Origin: Halovivax asiaticus JCM 14624
Lineage (GTDB): Archaea > Halobacteriota > Halobacteria > Halobacteriales > Natrialbaceae
Direction of reading: 5' to 3'
NCBI RefSeq assembly: GCF_000337515.1
Contig: NZ_AOIQ01000009.1
Location: 62,001-126,000, forward strand
Length of the DNA: 64,000 nt
The notes below the pieces were generated by a model. That model had not been told where the DNA came from. It did not search any database and worked only from the letters and a program-made list of their open reading frames with translations. Below are positions 36,511 to 45,217 of the stretch, in pieces (positions within the stretch are counted from its first letter, which is position 1; every line of letters begins with the position of its first letter). The position numbers and the translations under genes were made by a program.

Positions 36511-37737
36511 TTACTCGACAGTCACGGACGCCGTGGCTTCGGCGATCGGTCCACCGTTGGATTCGTAAAGCGTCACAGTCACGTCCTGCGTCGAGTCGAG
36601 CGACTCGTCGAGGTCGACGGAACGGTCCGTCACCTCGTCACCGGCGTCGAACGTCACGCCACTCCCACCGATCACGGTATCCGCCTCGTCGAAGACGAAC
36701 AGCGACGAGTCGACCGGCGTACGCAACGAGGCAATTTCGACGGTCGTGCCGTCCGACGTCTGGTCGTCGAACGTGATCGATGCCGACCCACCATCCGAGA
36801 CCTCGACGGTCGCCGTCTCGGTCGCGATCGGTCCACCATTCGATTCGTAGAGCGTCACAGTCACTTCCTGCGTCGATTCGAGCGACTCGTCGAGGTCGAC
36901 GGAACGGTCCGTCACCTCGTCACCGGCGTCGAACGTCACGCCGCTTCCGCCGACGACATCGCCAGACTCGTCGAAGACGAACAGGGACGAGTCGACCGCG
37001 GTCCACAGGTGTGAGACGTCGATCGACGAGCCATCAGACGTCTGTTCTTCGACCGTCAGCGTCGCAGGGCCGGCGTCCTCGACCCGCAGGAACGCCGTCG
37101 TCTCGGCGATCGGGCCGCCGTTCGACTCGTAGAGAACGACACGAACGGACTGACTCCCTTCGAGTGGCGATTCGAGCGGAACGGTCAGCGAGTCGATTTC
37201 CGTGCCACCGACGAACCTGACGCCACTCCCACCGATCTGCCGACCGGTGGCGTCGAAGACGAACAACGACGCGTCGACGTCCGTTCGAAGCTGTGAGATG
37301 TCGACCAACGCCCCGGTTCCCGACTGGTCGCGAACCGTGAGTGTGGAGTCAGCATCGCCGAGCGAGACGGTTGCCACGTCTCCTGCAGCCAGTGTACCAG
37401 GCCGCTCGATCAGGAGTGCGGTGATCTCCTGACGTGCGGTAAGCGAGCGCCGCAGTTCGATCGAATGCGACCCACGACGCACGTTCGCGGACAGTTTCCA
37501 CTCTGCGAGAACGTCGAACTCGTCCGTCAGGAGGTACAGGGTACTCGCCTTCTTCGTACGCAACGTCTCGATCATTACCGAGCCACCACTCGAGCGTTGA
37601 TCGTCGAGCTGAACGGTCGCCCCGTGCGACTGACCGTCTTTACCGCCACCGTGCGCACTCACAGACCCCGCCAATATCGCCGACAATCCGATCGCTCCAC
37701 CAGTCAAGACGTCACGCCGAAAATTATGAATCCCCAT
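36511..37737 (-). CDS. Secreted repeat protein with four DUF7282-like repeats
   Basis: A 408-residue protein with a Tat-like signal (MGIHNFRRDVLTGGAIGLSA, cleavage expected near VSA-HG) followed by four tandem beta-sandwich repeats of roughly 90 residues. The last three are most similar, each with SLFVFD, GGSGVTF and VTLYESNGGPIA or VVLYESNGGPIA; the first is degenerate. Repeats 3 and 4 are nearly identical at DNA level over more than 100 bases with a period of 282 bases. This suggests an adhesive or surface-layer-associated protein. Start at 37737 has a strong TATA box 26 bases upstream. Confidence 0.8.
   Translation of the reverse strand: MGIHNFRRDVLTGGAIGLSAILAGSVSAHGGGKDGQSHGATVQLDDQRSSGGSVMIETLRTKKASTLYLLTDEFDVLAEWKLSANVRRGSHSIELRRSLTARQEITALLIERPGTLAAGDVATVSLGDADSTLTVRDQSGTGALVDISQLRTDVDASLFVFDATGRQIGGSGVRFVGGTEIDSLTVPLESPLEGSQSVRVVLYESNGGPIAETTAFLRVEDAGPATLTVEEQTSDGSSIDVSHLWTAVDSSLFVFDESGDVVGGSGVTFDAGDEVTDRSVDLDESLESTQEVTVTLYESNGGPIATETATVEVSDGGSASITFDDQTSDGTTVEIASLRTPVDSSLFVFDEADTVIGGSGVTFDAGDEVTDRSVDLDESLDSTQDVTVTLYESNGGPIAEATASVTVE
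36542..36945 (-). repeat. In-frame 282-base tandem repeat within the surface protein
   Basis: The segment starting GCGATCGGTCCACC at 36542 recurs at 36824 with very few differences for about 120 bases. That is a 94-codon period that keeps the frame. It indicates recent duplication or gene conversion between the last two protein repeats. Confidence 0.75.
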
Positions 37738-38066
37738 ACAAGTCATAGCTGTTGATATGTTATATAATTTCTCATCGATACGCCAAGTACTGGCGTCCAA
37801 GGGTAGTAATCGATAACCACTTGAGTCGGTTGGAAATCGGAGCATAGCACACCGCACCTCGGTTCGTACAACGATCGTGACGGCGAACGGCACGGGCATG
37901 GGCGCTGGTACCCATGCCGAGGTCTCCGTGAGCGGAGGGAGATCACACCGATGTCGAGACAGTGAGGGACAGATCTGGGAACCGAGACACCAAGCGGCGG
38001 ACCCAGAACTGAGCGTCGACGGTCGTAATCGTTATCGCCCCTAAATTGAAATAAGAGGTCACGAAA
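37738..38066. other. Divergent promoter region with two hairpins
   Basis: About 330 bases between divergent surface-protein genes. TTATATAAC (minus strand, 37759-37767) is a strong TATA box for the repeat protein. Two adjacent perfect hairpins follow: GGCATGGG-N8-CCCATGCC (37895-37918) and CTCCG-TGAG-CGGAG (37924-37937). CTAAATTG at 38041-38048 is a likely TATA box for the 38067 gene. Confidence 0.55.
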
Positions 38067-39059
38067 ATGGATCGTCGAACGCTGTTACAGACAGGGGTAA
38101 CTGTAGGGTGTATGGGGGTCGCTGGGTGCGTCGGCATGCTGGGGGACGGCGGCGCGGAAGACGAGACCGATGACGATGGAACCGACGGGGGCGAGCCCAG
38201 TGGATCGGACACCGCTGAGGACCCGAGTGAAACGCGCTACGAGCTCAGTCGGCAAAGCGGACAGGTTGTGAGCGACTGGCTCCTCCCACCTGAGGCCGTC
38301 GGCGTCGATTCCTACGACGTCGAAGCGTTCACCCCAGCTCGACTCGGCACCCACCGGGCGGAGTTACCGGCGGCACTGACAGAACTGGCCGACCAGATGG
38401 AGTATTACGTCACCGGCGAGCAACAGGCTGGCGACACGTGGGACAGCCTCGGAGTGATCGTGAGCGCGGACTACGGGTGGGACGATGGGACGACGATCGT
38501 CGCCCGAGGCGCGTTCGATGCGACACACTTTGAGCGACTCGTCCGGAGCGACGAGTTGACCCACCGCGGCGAGTACGGCGAGCTAGACGTCTACGAGGGT
38601 GACGGCAACGCCGTCGCCTTCGATCGAACGACCTGGGTCCAGACCTCGGCGAACTGGCCGGTCGAGACGCTCGAACAAACTATCGACGCAGCTGCCAGTG
38701 ACGCGACCCGATACGCGGACGCACACGACTCGTTTGACCGCCTCGTCGCGGCGCTCCCGGACGCTGACGTACTCAAAATCCTCGACGGGGCACCTGCCAT
38801 TCGGCTCATGGACATCGAGGGCGCGGTCGCAAAGAGCGAGGGCTACGCAGTCGACGGCGCCGAGACGACCGCCACCGAGGCGATCCTGTTCGAGGACGAG
38901 ACGGACGCAACCACCGAGGCCGGCAAAACCTATCTGGACGCCCATCGGCTCAGACCGGCCCCCGACCACGAATCCGTCGCCATCACTGTCGATGGGCAGT
39001 TGCTGGTCGTCGAATCGGCGATCGATACCGGCGACGTCCCGAAGATCGGGGCGATGTGA
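38067..39059 (+). CDS. Predicted Tat-type lipoprotein, surface cluster copy B
   Basis: A 330-residue protein with MDRRTLLQTGVTVGCMGVAGC: twin Arg and lipobox, Cys21 predicted lipidated. An acidic linker of about 40 residues follows, then a domain with TTIVARGAFDATHFERLVRS and GELDVYEGDGNAVAFDRTTW, which parallels copy A, and ESVAITVDGQLLVVESAIDT near the end. The leaderless-type TATA is 26 bases upstream. Function unknown; likely on the cell surface together with its neighbours. Confidence 0.78.
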   Translation: MDRRTLLQTGVTVGCMGVAGCVGMLGDGGAEDETDDDGTDGGEPSGSDTAEDPSETRYELSRQSGQVVSDWLLPPEAVGVDSYDVEAFTPARLGTHRAELPAALTELADQMEYYVTGEQQAGDTWDSLGVIVSADYGWDDGTTIVARGAFDATHFERLVRSDELTHRGEYGELDVYEGDGNAVAFDRTTWVQTSANWPVETLEQTIDAAASDATRYADAHDSFDRLVAALPDADVLKILDGAPAIRLMDIEGAVAKSEGYAVDGAETTATEAILFEDETDATTEAGKTYLDAHRLRPAPDHESVAITVDGQLLVVESAIDTGDVPKIGAM

Positions 39060-39095
39060 TTCGTGGCGGGCGCCGATCGGTCCGAAAGTGCGTGA

Positions 39096-40256
39096 TCACG
39101 TCGCCAGCAATGCCGTCGTCGCCGATATGAGTGCCGTAGCCGCCTCGTGGATCTCATCGATCGAAACGTACTCTCGGTCGGCGTGTGCAACGGGACCCAC
39201 AGCATCGGCGAGCGAGCCGGGCCCGAAGACGACGGTCGGCGCCACGCCAGCGAAGTACGAGGCTTCCGTCGCCGCGCCGAACGCGCGAACGTCACCGCCG
39301 CTCGCGGCAGACAGCGTTAGAACGAGCGGATGATCGGGGTCGGTCGACCAGGCGTCGAAGAACGGGGTGGGTCGATCAGTGAAGGAGAACGAGACGTCGA
39401 TCGATGATGGGACGGCCGCATCGAACTGATCCAACAGCGTCGCCTCGAACGAGTCGGGCGTTTCAGGCGGGACCGGCCGACGATCCACTGTGAGTCGGGC
39501 ACTCGCCGGGACCTGGTTCGTCGCCTCGCCACCCTGAACGACCGTCGGGGTGAGCGTGGGGGCACCGAGTTGTGGATGGTCGCCAGGGACGTCGTCCCGG
39601 TCGTCGAACGAGCGGAGCGCGAGGAGGACCTCGGCGAGCGCGTCGACTGCATTGTTCCCCGTGTCGGGTCGGGCCGCGTGCGCGTGTTCACCACCGAGTT
39701 CGATCGTCCCCTCGAAGCGGCCGGGGGCCGCCGGACAGACGTCGAGTCCGGTGGGTTCGCCGACGATCACCGCATCCGCGTCGCGCAGTGGCGAATCGGC
39801 TCGCTCGACGAGGGAGCGTGCGCCCGTGGAGTACACCTCCTCGTCCGGCGTCAGCGCCAGCGTCAGTCGGCCGGAAGTGAGTTCGGTCGTGAGGAACGTG
39901 GCGAGCATCGCGGCGAGCGCGCCGGCCGCGTCGCAGGCACCCCGGCCGGAGAGCCGGTCGCCGTCGGGTCCCCACTCCGGCGGGACGTGCGGTGAGACCG
40001 TATCGAGGTGCGTATTCAGGACAATGTGTGAAACGGCGCGATCGGTGTTGCCAACCGCTGGTTCTCCCGAACCCCGAGTTACGACGAGGGTGCCGGTGGC
40101 GTCGACGGTCGGGTCGTGGCCGTGTGCGCCGAGGATCGATCGAACGTCCTCGCGGAGTTCGTCGACGCGCTCGTGCGTCTCGATCGAGACGGCGCGTTCG
40201 AGGAATTCGATCGGGTCGAAGCCGGTCCGGCTACCGTCCAGGGAGGCACGGTTCAT
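39096..40256 (-). CDS. dapE: M20 peptidase, probable succinyl-diaminopimelate desuccinylase
   Basis: A 386-residue M20 metallopeptidase: HIVLNTHLDTVSPHVPPEW (zinc His/Asp), LSGRGACDAAGALAAML, ALTPDEEVYSTGARSL (catalytic Glu), VGEPTGLDVCP, and a dimerisation domain with EHAHAARPDTGNNAVDALAE. Last gene of the DAP operon, overlapping dapF as ATGA. Position and the succinylase-type dapD support desuccinylation of N-succinyl-L,L-DAP; sequence alone could also fit an ArgE-like deacylase. A start two codons earlier (40262) is possible. Confidence 0.85.
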   Translation of the reverse strand: MNRASLDGSRTGFDPIEFLERAVSIETHERVDELREDVRSILGAHGHDPTVDATGTLVVTRGSGEPAVGNTDRAVSHIVLNTHLDTVSPHVPPEWGPDGDRLSGRGACDAAGALAAMLATFLTTELTSGRLTLALTPDEEVYSTGARSLVERADSPLRDADAVIVGEPTGLDVCPAAPGRFEGTIELGGEHAHAARPDTGNNAVDALAEVLLALRSFDDRDDVPGDHPQLGAPTLTPTVVQGGEATNQVPASARLTVDRRPVPPETPDSFEATLLDQFDAAVPSSIDVSFSFTDRPTPFFDAWSTDPDHPLVLTLSAASGGDVRAFGAATEASYFAGVAPTVVFGPGSLADAVGPVAHADREYVSIDEIHEAATALISATTALLAT

Positions 40257-41206
40257 CGGCATTCGCACTCGCTCACCGGCAACTCGTGATCCGTCTCGTG
40301 GACGACTGGCCCCTCCAGGACCGCCCGGTGGTGGGCGTCGAAGCGGACACGCAGCGTCCCACCTGGCGGATGCAGTTCCCACTCGCCGGACCGGGGTGCG
40401 TACGCGAGCCGGGAGGCCACGGCGGCGATCGCAACCGCGCCGGTGCCGCAGGCGGCGGTCTCGCCCTCGACGCCGCGCTCGTACGTCCGCTGGTCGAACA
40501 CGCACGAATCGGACGACCCTGCCGCGAGGGTCGACGTCGGGCTCGCGAGGGTCACGTTCGTCCCACGCGGGAACGCCTCGGCGTGACGGATCGCAGGACC
40601 GAATCGGTCGAGTTCGACGGAATCGACGTCCTCGACGAAGGCGACGACGTGTGGGACGCCGGTATCGACGGCGGTGATCCGGAGCGGCCCGTCGCCATCG
40701 AGCGAGCGGACCCGGGAGTCGGCGTCGAGGTCGACGACGTCGGATACTGGGCGGTCGACGACCGGCGCGTCCGCCGAGACGGGGACGGAAGCAGGGTCGA
40801 ATGCGGGACGGTTCATCTCGACGGCGATCTGCGCTGGGCCGTCGGCGTCGGCGGAAACACGCTCCGCGGGCCTGGTTCCCGCCTGCGTGTCGATCATGAC
40901 GGCATCCGCGCCGGTTCGTTCCATCGCCCACGCGGCGGCACAGCGGGCGCCGTTGCCACACATCGGGGCGACGCTCCCGTCGGGCTGGACGAGCGTCATC
41001 ACGACGCGTGGCGGGGCGAACTCGGGTTCGAGTGCGAGGAAGAGGACGCCATCGACGCCGAACCCCTCGTCGGGGTCACAGACACGCCGAGCGAACGAGC
41101 GGCGCTTCGGAACCGGCTCGTCGGCGTCCACGAGCAGGAAGTCGTTGCCGGTCCCGTGGTATCGCGAGGCGGCGATCGTCTCGCGATCGACGGCGATCGT
41201 ACTCAT
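40253..41206 (-). CDS. dapF: Diaminopimelate epimerase
   Basis: Converts L,L-DAP to meso-DAP. The 317-residue protein has two mirror domains, each with a catalytic cysteine: APMCGNGARCAAAWAM and ETAACGTGAVAIAAVAS. The N-terminal SRYHGTGNDFLLVDAD matches the family start. It overlaps lysA and dapE by four bases each. Haloarchaea have no peptidoglycan, so meso-DAP here serves only lysine synthesis. Confidence 0.95.
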   Translation of the reverse strand: MSTIAVDRETIAASRYHGTGNDFLLVDADEPVPKRRSFARRVCDPDEGFGVDGVLFLALEPEFAPPRVVMTLVQPDGSVAPMCGNGARCAAAWAMERTGADAVMIDTQAGTRPAERVSADADGPAQIAVEMNRPAFDPASVPVSADAPVVDRPVSDVVDLDADSRVRSLDGDGPLRITAVDTGVPHVVAFVEDVDSVELDRFGPAIRHAEAFPRGTNVTLASPTSTLAAGSSDSCVFDQRTYERGVEGETAACGTGAVAIAAVASRLAYAPRSGEWELHPPGGTLRVRFDAHHRAVLEGPVVHETDHELPVSECECR

Positions 41207-42513
41207 TCGACCACCTCCCGCCCGGTAGCGACCTCCAGGCGCGCCAGATCGGAGAGCGACTCACGCCGACGAGCGAGCCGAGCATCGGACCCATCGACGA
41301 CGACCGTCGCCGGTCGCGGCCTGGCGTTGTACGTACTCGTCATCTCGTAGCCGTAGGCGCCGGCGTTCCCGACGGCGAGCAATTCGCCGCGTTCGACGCG
41401 CGGGAACGATCGGTCCGCACAGATGAGGTCCGCGCTCTCACAGACCGGCCCGGACACCGTCTGCGAGATGGTCTCGCGGTCGGGTGCGTCCGGCGCGAGC
41501 GGGCGGACCGCGTGGGACGCGTCGTACAGGGCCGGCCGAAGGAGCGTCGTCATCCCCGCGTCGACGCCGACGACCCGTGTGGTCGGGGTCTCCTTGACGG
41601 TATTCGCTTCGGTCAGGAGGACGCCGGCGTCGGCGACGAGGTAGCGACCCGGCTCGATCGAGAGGCGCGCATCGACGTCGGCGAGTGCAGCACGGGTCGC
41701 GTTGGCGAGCGCGTCGAGTGCGAGTGGCGTCTCGTCCGAACGGTACGGGACGCCGAAGCCGCCACCCACCGAAACGAGGTCGAGGGAGCCGGTCGCATCG
41801 CAGACTTCAGTCACGAGGTCGGCGACGCGTGCGACGAACCGTCGGTGAGCCGCGCGCTGGTCGGCGTCGAGGACGCCCGAGCCGACGTGGGCGTGGAGGC
41901 CGACGAGGTCGAGGCCTCGATCGACAGCGTCGCGAGCGGTCTCGACGAGTCTGTCCGCCGGGAGCCCGAACGTCGCGTCGCCGCCGGTCCGGACGGCCGC
42001 GTGGTGGCCCGCGCCGACACCGGGAGTGACCCGCAAGCAGAGTCGACCGCCGTAGCCCAACTCGGCGAGGCGACGGACGGTGTCCCAAGCGCCGGCCGTG
42101 ATCGTGAGCGTCGGGTCCTCCCGCCACGCGTCCACGACGTACTCCAGGTCGCGCTCAGGCGGGTTCACGGCGGTGTAGCGGATCAGATCGCCGGGGATAC
42201 CCGCCTCGCGGGCGCGATACACTTCGCCGGCCGAGGCGCACTCGATCGTCGCTCCGTCGGCACAGAGCACGCGGAGGAGGTCGACGAGCCCGTTCGCCTT
42301 CGCCGCGTAGGCGATCTCGGCGTCGGGAAACGCGGCCGCGAGGCGGCGATAGTTCGCCCGGGCGCGATCGAGATCGAGGACGTACAGCGGCGTTTCGAAC
42401 GCGTCGGCGAGCGAGCGGAGACGGGACGCGTCCCAGTCGGCGAGGCGTCGAACGGGCGGCCAGGAACCGCCGTCCCCCGCGCCGCCGGCACCGTCGGCGG
42501 ATCGGTCGCTCAC
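41203..42513 (-). CDS. lysA: Diaminopimelate decarboxylase
   Basis: PLP enzyme making L-lysine from meso-DAP. The 436-residue protein has PLP Lys72 in IAYAAKANG, the barrel motif LVGLHAHVGSGV (His), VSVGGGFGVPY, SIEPGRYLVADAG (PLP phosphate region), and the C-terminal active-site GPVCESADLICAD. The Gly/Ala-rich N-terminal ~18 residues are probably disordered. Fourth gene of the DAP operon, overlapping dapD and dapF by four bases. Confidence 0.96.
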   Translation of the reverse strand: MSDRSADGAGGAGDGGSWPPVRRLADWDASRLRSLADAFETPLYVLDLDRARANYRRLAAAFPDAEIAYAAKANGLVDLLRVLCADGATIECASAGEVYRAREAGIPGDLIRYTAVNPPERDLEYVVDAWREDPTLTITAGAWDTVRRLAELGYGGRLCLRVTPGVGAGHHAAVRTGGDATFGLPADRLVETARDAVDRGLDLVGLHAHVGSGVLDADQRAAHRRFVARVADLVTEVCDATGSLDLVSVGGGFGVPYRSDETPLALDALANATRAALADVDARLSIEPGRYLVADAGVLLTEANTVKETPTTRVVGVDAGMTTLLRPALYDASHAVRPLAPDAPDRETISQTVSGPVCESADLICADRSFPRVERGELLAVGNAGAYGYEMTSTYNARPRPATVVVDGSDARLARRRESLSDLARLEVATGREVVE

Positions 42514-43349
42514 GATCGGAGCACCTCCTCGCGTTCCGTCGCTTCGAGCGTGCGATCCTCGAGCGCCGTCGCGACGACGGCCGGCTTGTAGGCCCCGTCT
42601 TCGAAGAGGTCGTGCTCGCCGACCGAAGACTCGACGAAGCGGGTGAACGCACGCCGTTCGGGCGGCAAGTGACCGTACACGATCTCGTCAGTGACGAGAT
42701 CGTAGACGGGGATTCGGGGCGTCAGGAGCGTGTTCTCCCCGACGACAGCTCCTTCGCCGACGACGAAGCCCGACGTTACGCGACAGCCGGCGCCGAGGGA
42801 GACGCCGTCCTCGATCACGACCGGGGCGTTCTCGACCGGTTCAAGTACGCCACCGACGAGGGTGTTCGCCCCGAGCTTGACTTCGCGGCCGATCTGGGCG
42901 CAGGAGCCGACCGTGTCGCACGAGTCGACGAGGGTCCCGTCGCCGACGTGCGCGCCGACGTTCACGAACGACGGGCTCATCAGGATACAGTCGGCGCCGA
43001 CACATGCACCCCGGCGGACGACAGTTCCGTCGGGCGTGTTTCGCGTTCCGCGTGCCCGGTACGTGTCGGTATCGGCCAGCGAGAGGACGTCGTTGTAGGT
43101 GACGTCGCCGTACTCGCGGGCGCGCGTCTCGCGGAGGGCGAAAGTTAGTAAGATCCCGCGCTTGACCCACTCGATGACCTGCCACTCGTCTCCCTCCTTC
43201 TCGGCCGCGCGGACCTCGCCGGTCTCCAGCGCATCGAGGAAGTCGACGAGAACGGCCAGATCGTCCTCGGTGATCGTCTCGGCGTCGATGTCCCCGATCT
43301 CGTGTCGCGTCCAGAGAGTCTCGACGTCGGCTTCGAGGGCCCCCGTCAT
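42510..43349 (-). CDS. dapD: 2,3,4,5-tetrahydropyridine-2,6-dicarboxylate N-succinyltransferase
   Basis: A 279-residue acyltransferase with a helical N-terminal domain and a left-handed beta-helix of hexapeptide repeats (about residues 120-225: GACVGADCILMSPSFVNVGA, HVGDGTLVDSCDTVGSCAQI, EDGVSLGAGCRVTSGFVVGE). It succinylates tetrahydrodipicolinate and so defines the succinylase branch of the DAP pathway. Overlaps dapB and lysA by four bases. Confidence 0.95.
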   Translation of the reverse strand: MTGALEADVETLWTRHEIGDIDAETITEDDLAVLVDFLDALETGEVRAAEKEGDEWQVIEWVKRGILLTFALRETRAREYGDVTYNDVLSLADTDTYRARGTRNTPDGTVVRRGACVGADCILMSPSFVNVGAHVGDGTLVDSCDTVGSCAQIGREVKLGANTLVGGVLEPVENAPVVIEDGVSLGAGCRVTSGFVVGEGAVVGENTLLTPRIPVYDLVTDEIVYGHLPPERRAFTRFVESSVGEHDLFEDGAYKPAVVATALEDRTLEATEREEVLRS

Positions 43350-44158
43350 GCGTCGATCACCTCGCGAAAGTCGTACCAGCCGGGGTCGCGACCGGCGAGC
43401 CAGGCGGCCGCGTCAAGGGCACCGGCGGCGAAGACGCCGCGATCGCCCGCACGGTGGCACAGCCGGATCTCCTCGTGATTGCCGGCCAACAGAATCTCGT
43501 GCTCGCCGGCGATGGCGCCCGCACGGACGGAATGGACGCCGATCTCGCCTGGTTCGCGTGGCGCGTCTCCCTCCCGGCCGTGGACCCGGTCAGGAATCTC
43601 ATCCTCGCCGGGGTGAGCCGATTCGAGCGTCGCCAGCAAGCGGGTGGTGGTACCGCTTGGGGCATCGCGCTTCCCGCTGTGGTGCGTCTCGACGAGTTCG
43701 ATGTCGTAGTCGGGGAGCCGTCGAACCGCCTCGGCGAGCAGTTCGTCGAGGACGGCGACGCCGCGCGAGAAGTTCGAGGCGTGCAGGACCGGAACCGACT
43801 CGCTCGCTTCGCAGAGTCGGTCGAGCTGCGTCTCGTCCATACCGGTGGTTCCCGTGACGAACGGCACTCCTTCCTCCGCGCAGGTGACGGCGTAGTCGAC
43901 GGCGGCCCCCGCCCCCGTGAAATCGACAACCGCGTGGGGCTCCCGGTCGGCGATCAGCGCGTCGAACGCGACGGCGGGCTCGATCTCGACTCCCTCGACG
44001 GCGTCGGACGCCGGCGACCGATTGACGGCGAAGACAACGTCGCAATCCGGCCGTTCGACCGCCGTGGCGAGGACTACCCGCCCCATGCGGCCGGTCGCGC
44101 CGGTGACGCCGAGCCGAAGCGGCCCCGCCGAATCGAGCGACGATGAGCGGTCCGTCAC
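43346..44158 (-). CDS. dapB: 4-hydroxy-tetrahydrodipicolinate reductase
   Basis: A 270-residue NAD(P)H enzyme: Rossmann motif LGVTGATGRMGRVVLATAV, PHAVVDFTGAGAAVDY, TGTTGMDETQLDRL, catalytic region VETHHSGKRDAPSGTTTRL. The start is taken as the GTG at 44158, which overlaps the dapA stop as GTGA; the longer frame is a shadow of dapA. Second gene of the DAP operon. Confidence 0.94.
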   Translation of the reverse strand: MTDRSSSLDSAGPLRLGVTGATGRMGRVVLATAVERPDCDVVFAVNRSPASDAVEGVEIEPAVAFDALIADREPHAVVDFTGAGAAVDYAVTCAEEGVPFVTGTTGMDETQLDRLCEASESVPVLHASNFSRGVAVLDELLAEAVRRLPDYDIELVETHHSGKRDAPSGTTTRLLATLESAHPGEDEIPDRVHGREGDAPREPGEIGVHSVRAGAIAGEHEILLAGNHEEIRLCHRAGDRGVFAAGALDAAAWLAGRDPGWYDFREVIDA

Positions 44159-45078
44159 GACGCGTTCACCTCCGCAGGTGGCTCGTCGCCCGGGAACGCA
44201 TCGTACGCGTCGAGCACCGATTCCAGGTGATGGCGGTTTTCCGGAGAGAGACGCGTCAGCGGCGAACGCAGGTTCGGCGGCGCGTCCTCGCGGATCGCCA
44301 GCGCCTCCGTGACCGGAATCGGGTTCGTTTCGCAAAAGAGCGCGCGAAAGAGCGGGCCGAGGTCGTGGTGAAGTGCGCGGGCGCGCTCGTAGTCGCCGTC
44401 GAGCGCGGCGTCGACCATCGCGGCCGTTCGCTCCGGTTCGACGTTCGCGGCGACGCTGATCGCGCCGGTCCCCCCGACCGAGCAGATCGGTAGCGTGAGC
44501 GCGTCGTCGCCGGAGAGGACGGCGAAGTCATCGTCTCGGGTACGCTCCACGATCTCGCCGATCGCGTTCAGGTCGCCCTCGGCGGCCTTGTAACCGGCAA
44601 TATTCGAATGGCTCGCCAGCTCGACGACGGTGTCGGGTTCGATCGTCCGGCCGGTCCGCGACGGGACGTTGTAGACGATCTGCGGAAGGTCCACGGCGTC
44701 TGCGATCGTCCGGTAGTGCACGGCGAGTCCTCGCTGTTCGGGCCTGTTGTAGTACGGCGAGATGAGCAAGAGCGCGTCGGCGCCCGCGTCGGCGGCGCGT
44801 TCGGAGAGGGCGAGCGCTTCGTGCGTGCTGTTCGAGCCGCTGCCGGCGATCACGGGCACGTCGACGGCGTCGACGACAGCCTCGATTACCCGGACGTGTT
44901 CGTCGTGGGTGAGCGTCGCGGACTCGCCCGTCGAGCCGACAGGAACGAGGCCGGCGACGCCGGCCGCTTCGAGGCGGCGAGCGTCGGCGCGGAGCGTTTC
45001 GAAGTCGATGCGGTCGGCGGCGTCGAACGGCGTACACATCGCCGGGTAGACGCCGGTGAAGTCGATGTCGTGTGTCAT
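44155..45078 (-). CDS. dapA: 4-hydroxy-tetrahydrodipicolinate synthase
   Basis: Condenses pyruvate with aspartate semialdehyde, the first committed lysine step. The 307-residue TIM barrel has VPVGSTGESATLTHDEHVR, LLLISPYYNRPEQRGL, QIVYNVPSRTGRTIEP (Tyr) and the Schiff-base Lys in NIAGYKAAEGDL. First gene of the six-gene DAP operon. The ATG at 45078 is preceded by a perfect 8-3-8 inverted repeat 15-33 bases upstream. Confidence 0.95.
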   Translation of the reverse strand: MTHDIDFTGVYPAMCTPFDAADRIDFETLRADARRLEAAGVAGLVPVGSTGESATLTHDEHVRVIEAVVDAVDVPVIAGSGSNSTHEALALSERAADAGADALLLISPYYNRPEQRGLAVHYRTIADAVDLPQIVYNVPSRTGRTIEPDTVVELASHSNIAGYKAAEGDLNAIGEIVERTRDDDFAVLSGDDALTLPICSVGGTGAISVAANVEPERTAAMVDAALDGDYERARALHHDLGPLFRALFCETNPIPVTEALAIREDAPPNLRSPLTRLSPENRHHLESVLDAYDAFPGDEPPAEVNAS

Positions 45079-45092
45079 CTGGTCGGTGTGGG

Positions 45093-45111
45093 ACGGGGCA
45101 ACCTGCCCCGT
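45093..45111 (-). promoter_or_regulatory. dapA-proximal leader hairpin
   Basis: ACGGGGCA-ACC-TGCCCCGT, perfect 8-base arms with a 3-base loop, ending 14 bases before the dapA ATG on the minus strand. In RNA it is a very stable GC-rich hairpin next to the translation start. Confidence 0.55.
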
Positions 45112-45151
45112 GGAGCCGGGCCGCGGACCGTCCTCAGTACCGTGCGGACGC

Positions 45152-45172
45152 TACCGACCCGGCAGGTCGGTA
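45152..45172 (-). promoter_or_regulatory. dapA leader hairpin 2
   Basis: TACCGACC-N5-GGTCGGTA, perfect 8-base arms, about 75-95 bases upstream of dapA. It belongs to the series of inverted repeats in the proposed leader. Confidence 0.5.
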
Positions 45173-45191
45173 TCGAGAATCCACATCCCGT

Positions 45192-45217
45192 GGATTCGGT
45201 CGCTGCGTGTCGAATCC
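45192..45217 (-). promoter_or_regulatory. dapA leader hairpin 3
   Basis: GGATTCG-N12-CGAATCC, perfect 7-base arms, about 115-140 bases upstream of dapA. Confidence 0.45.
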
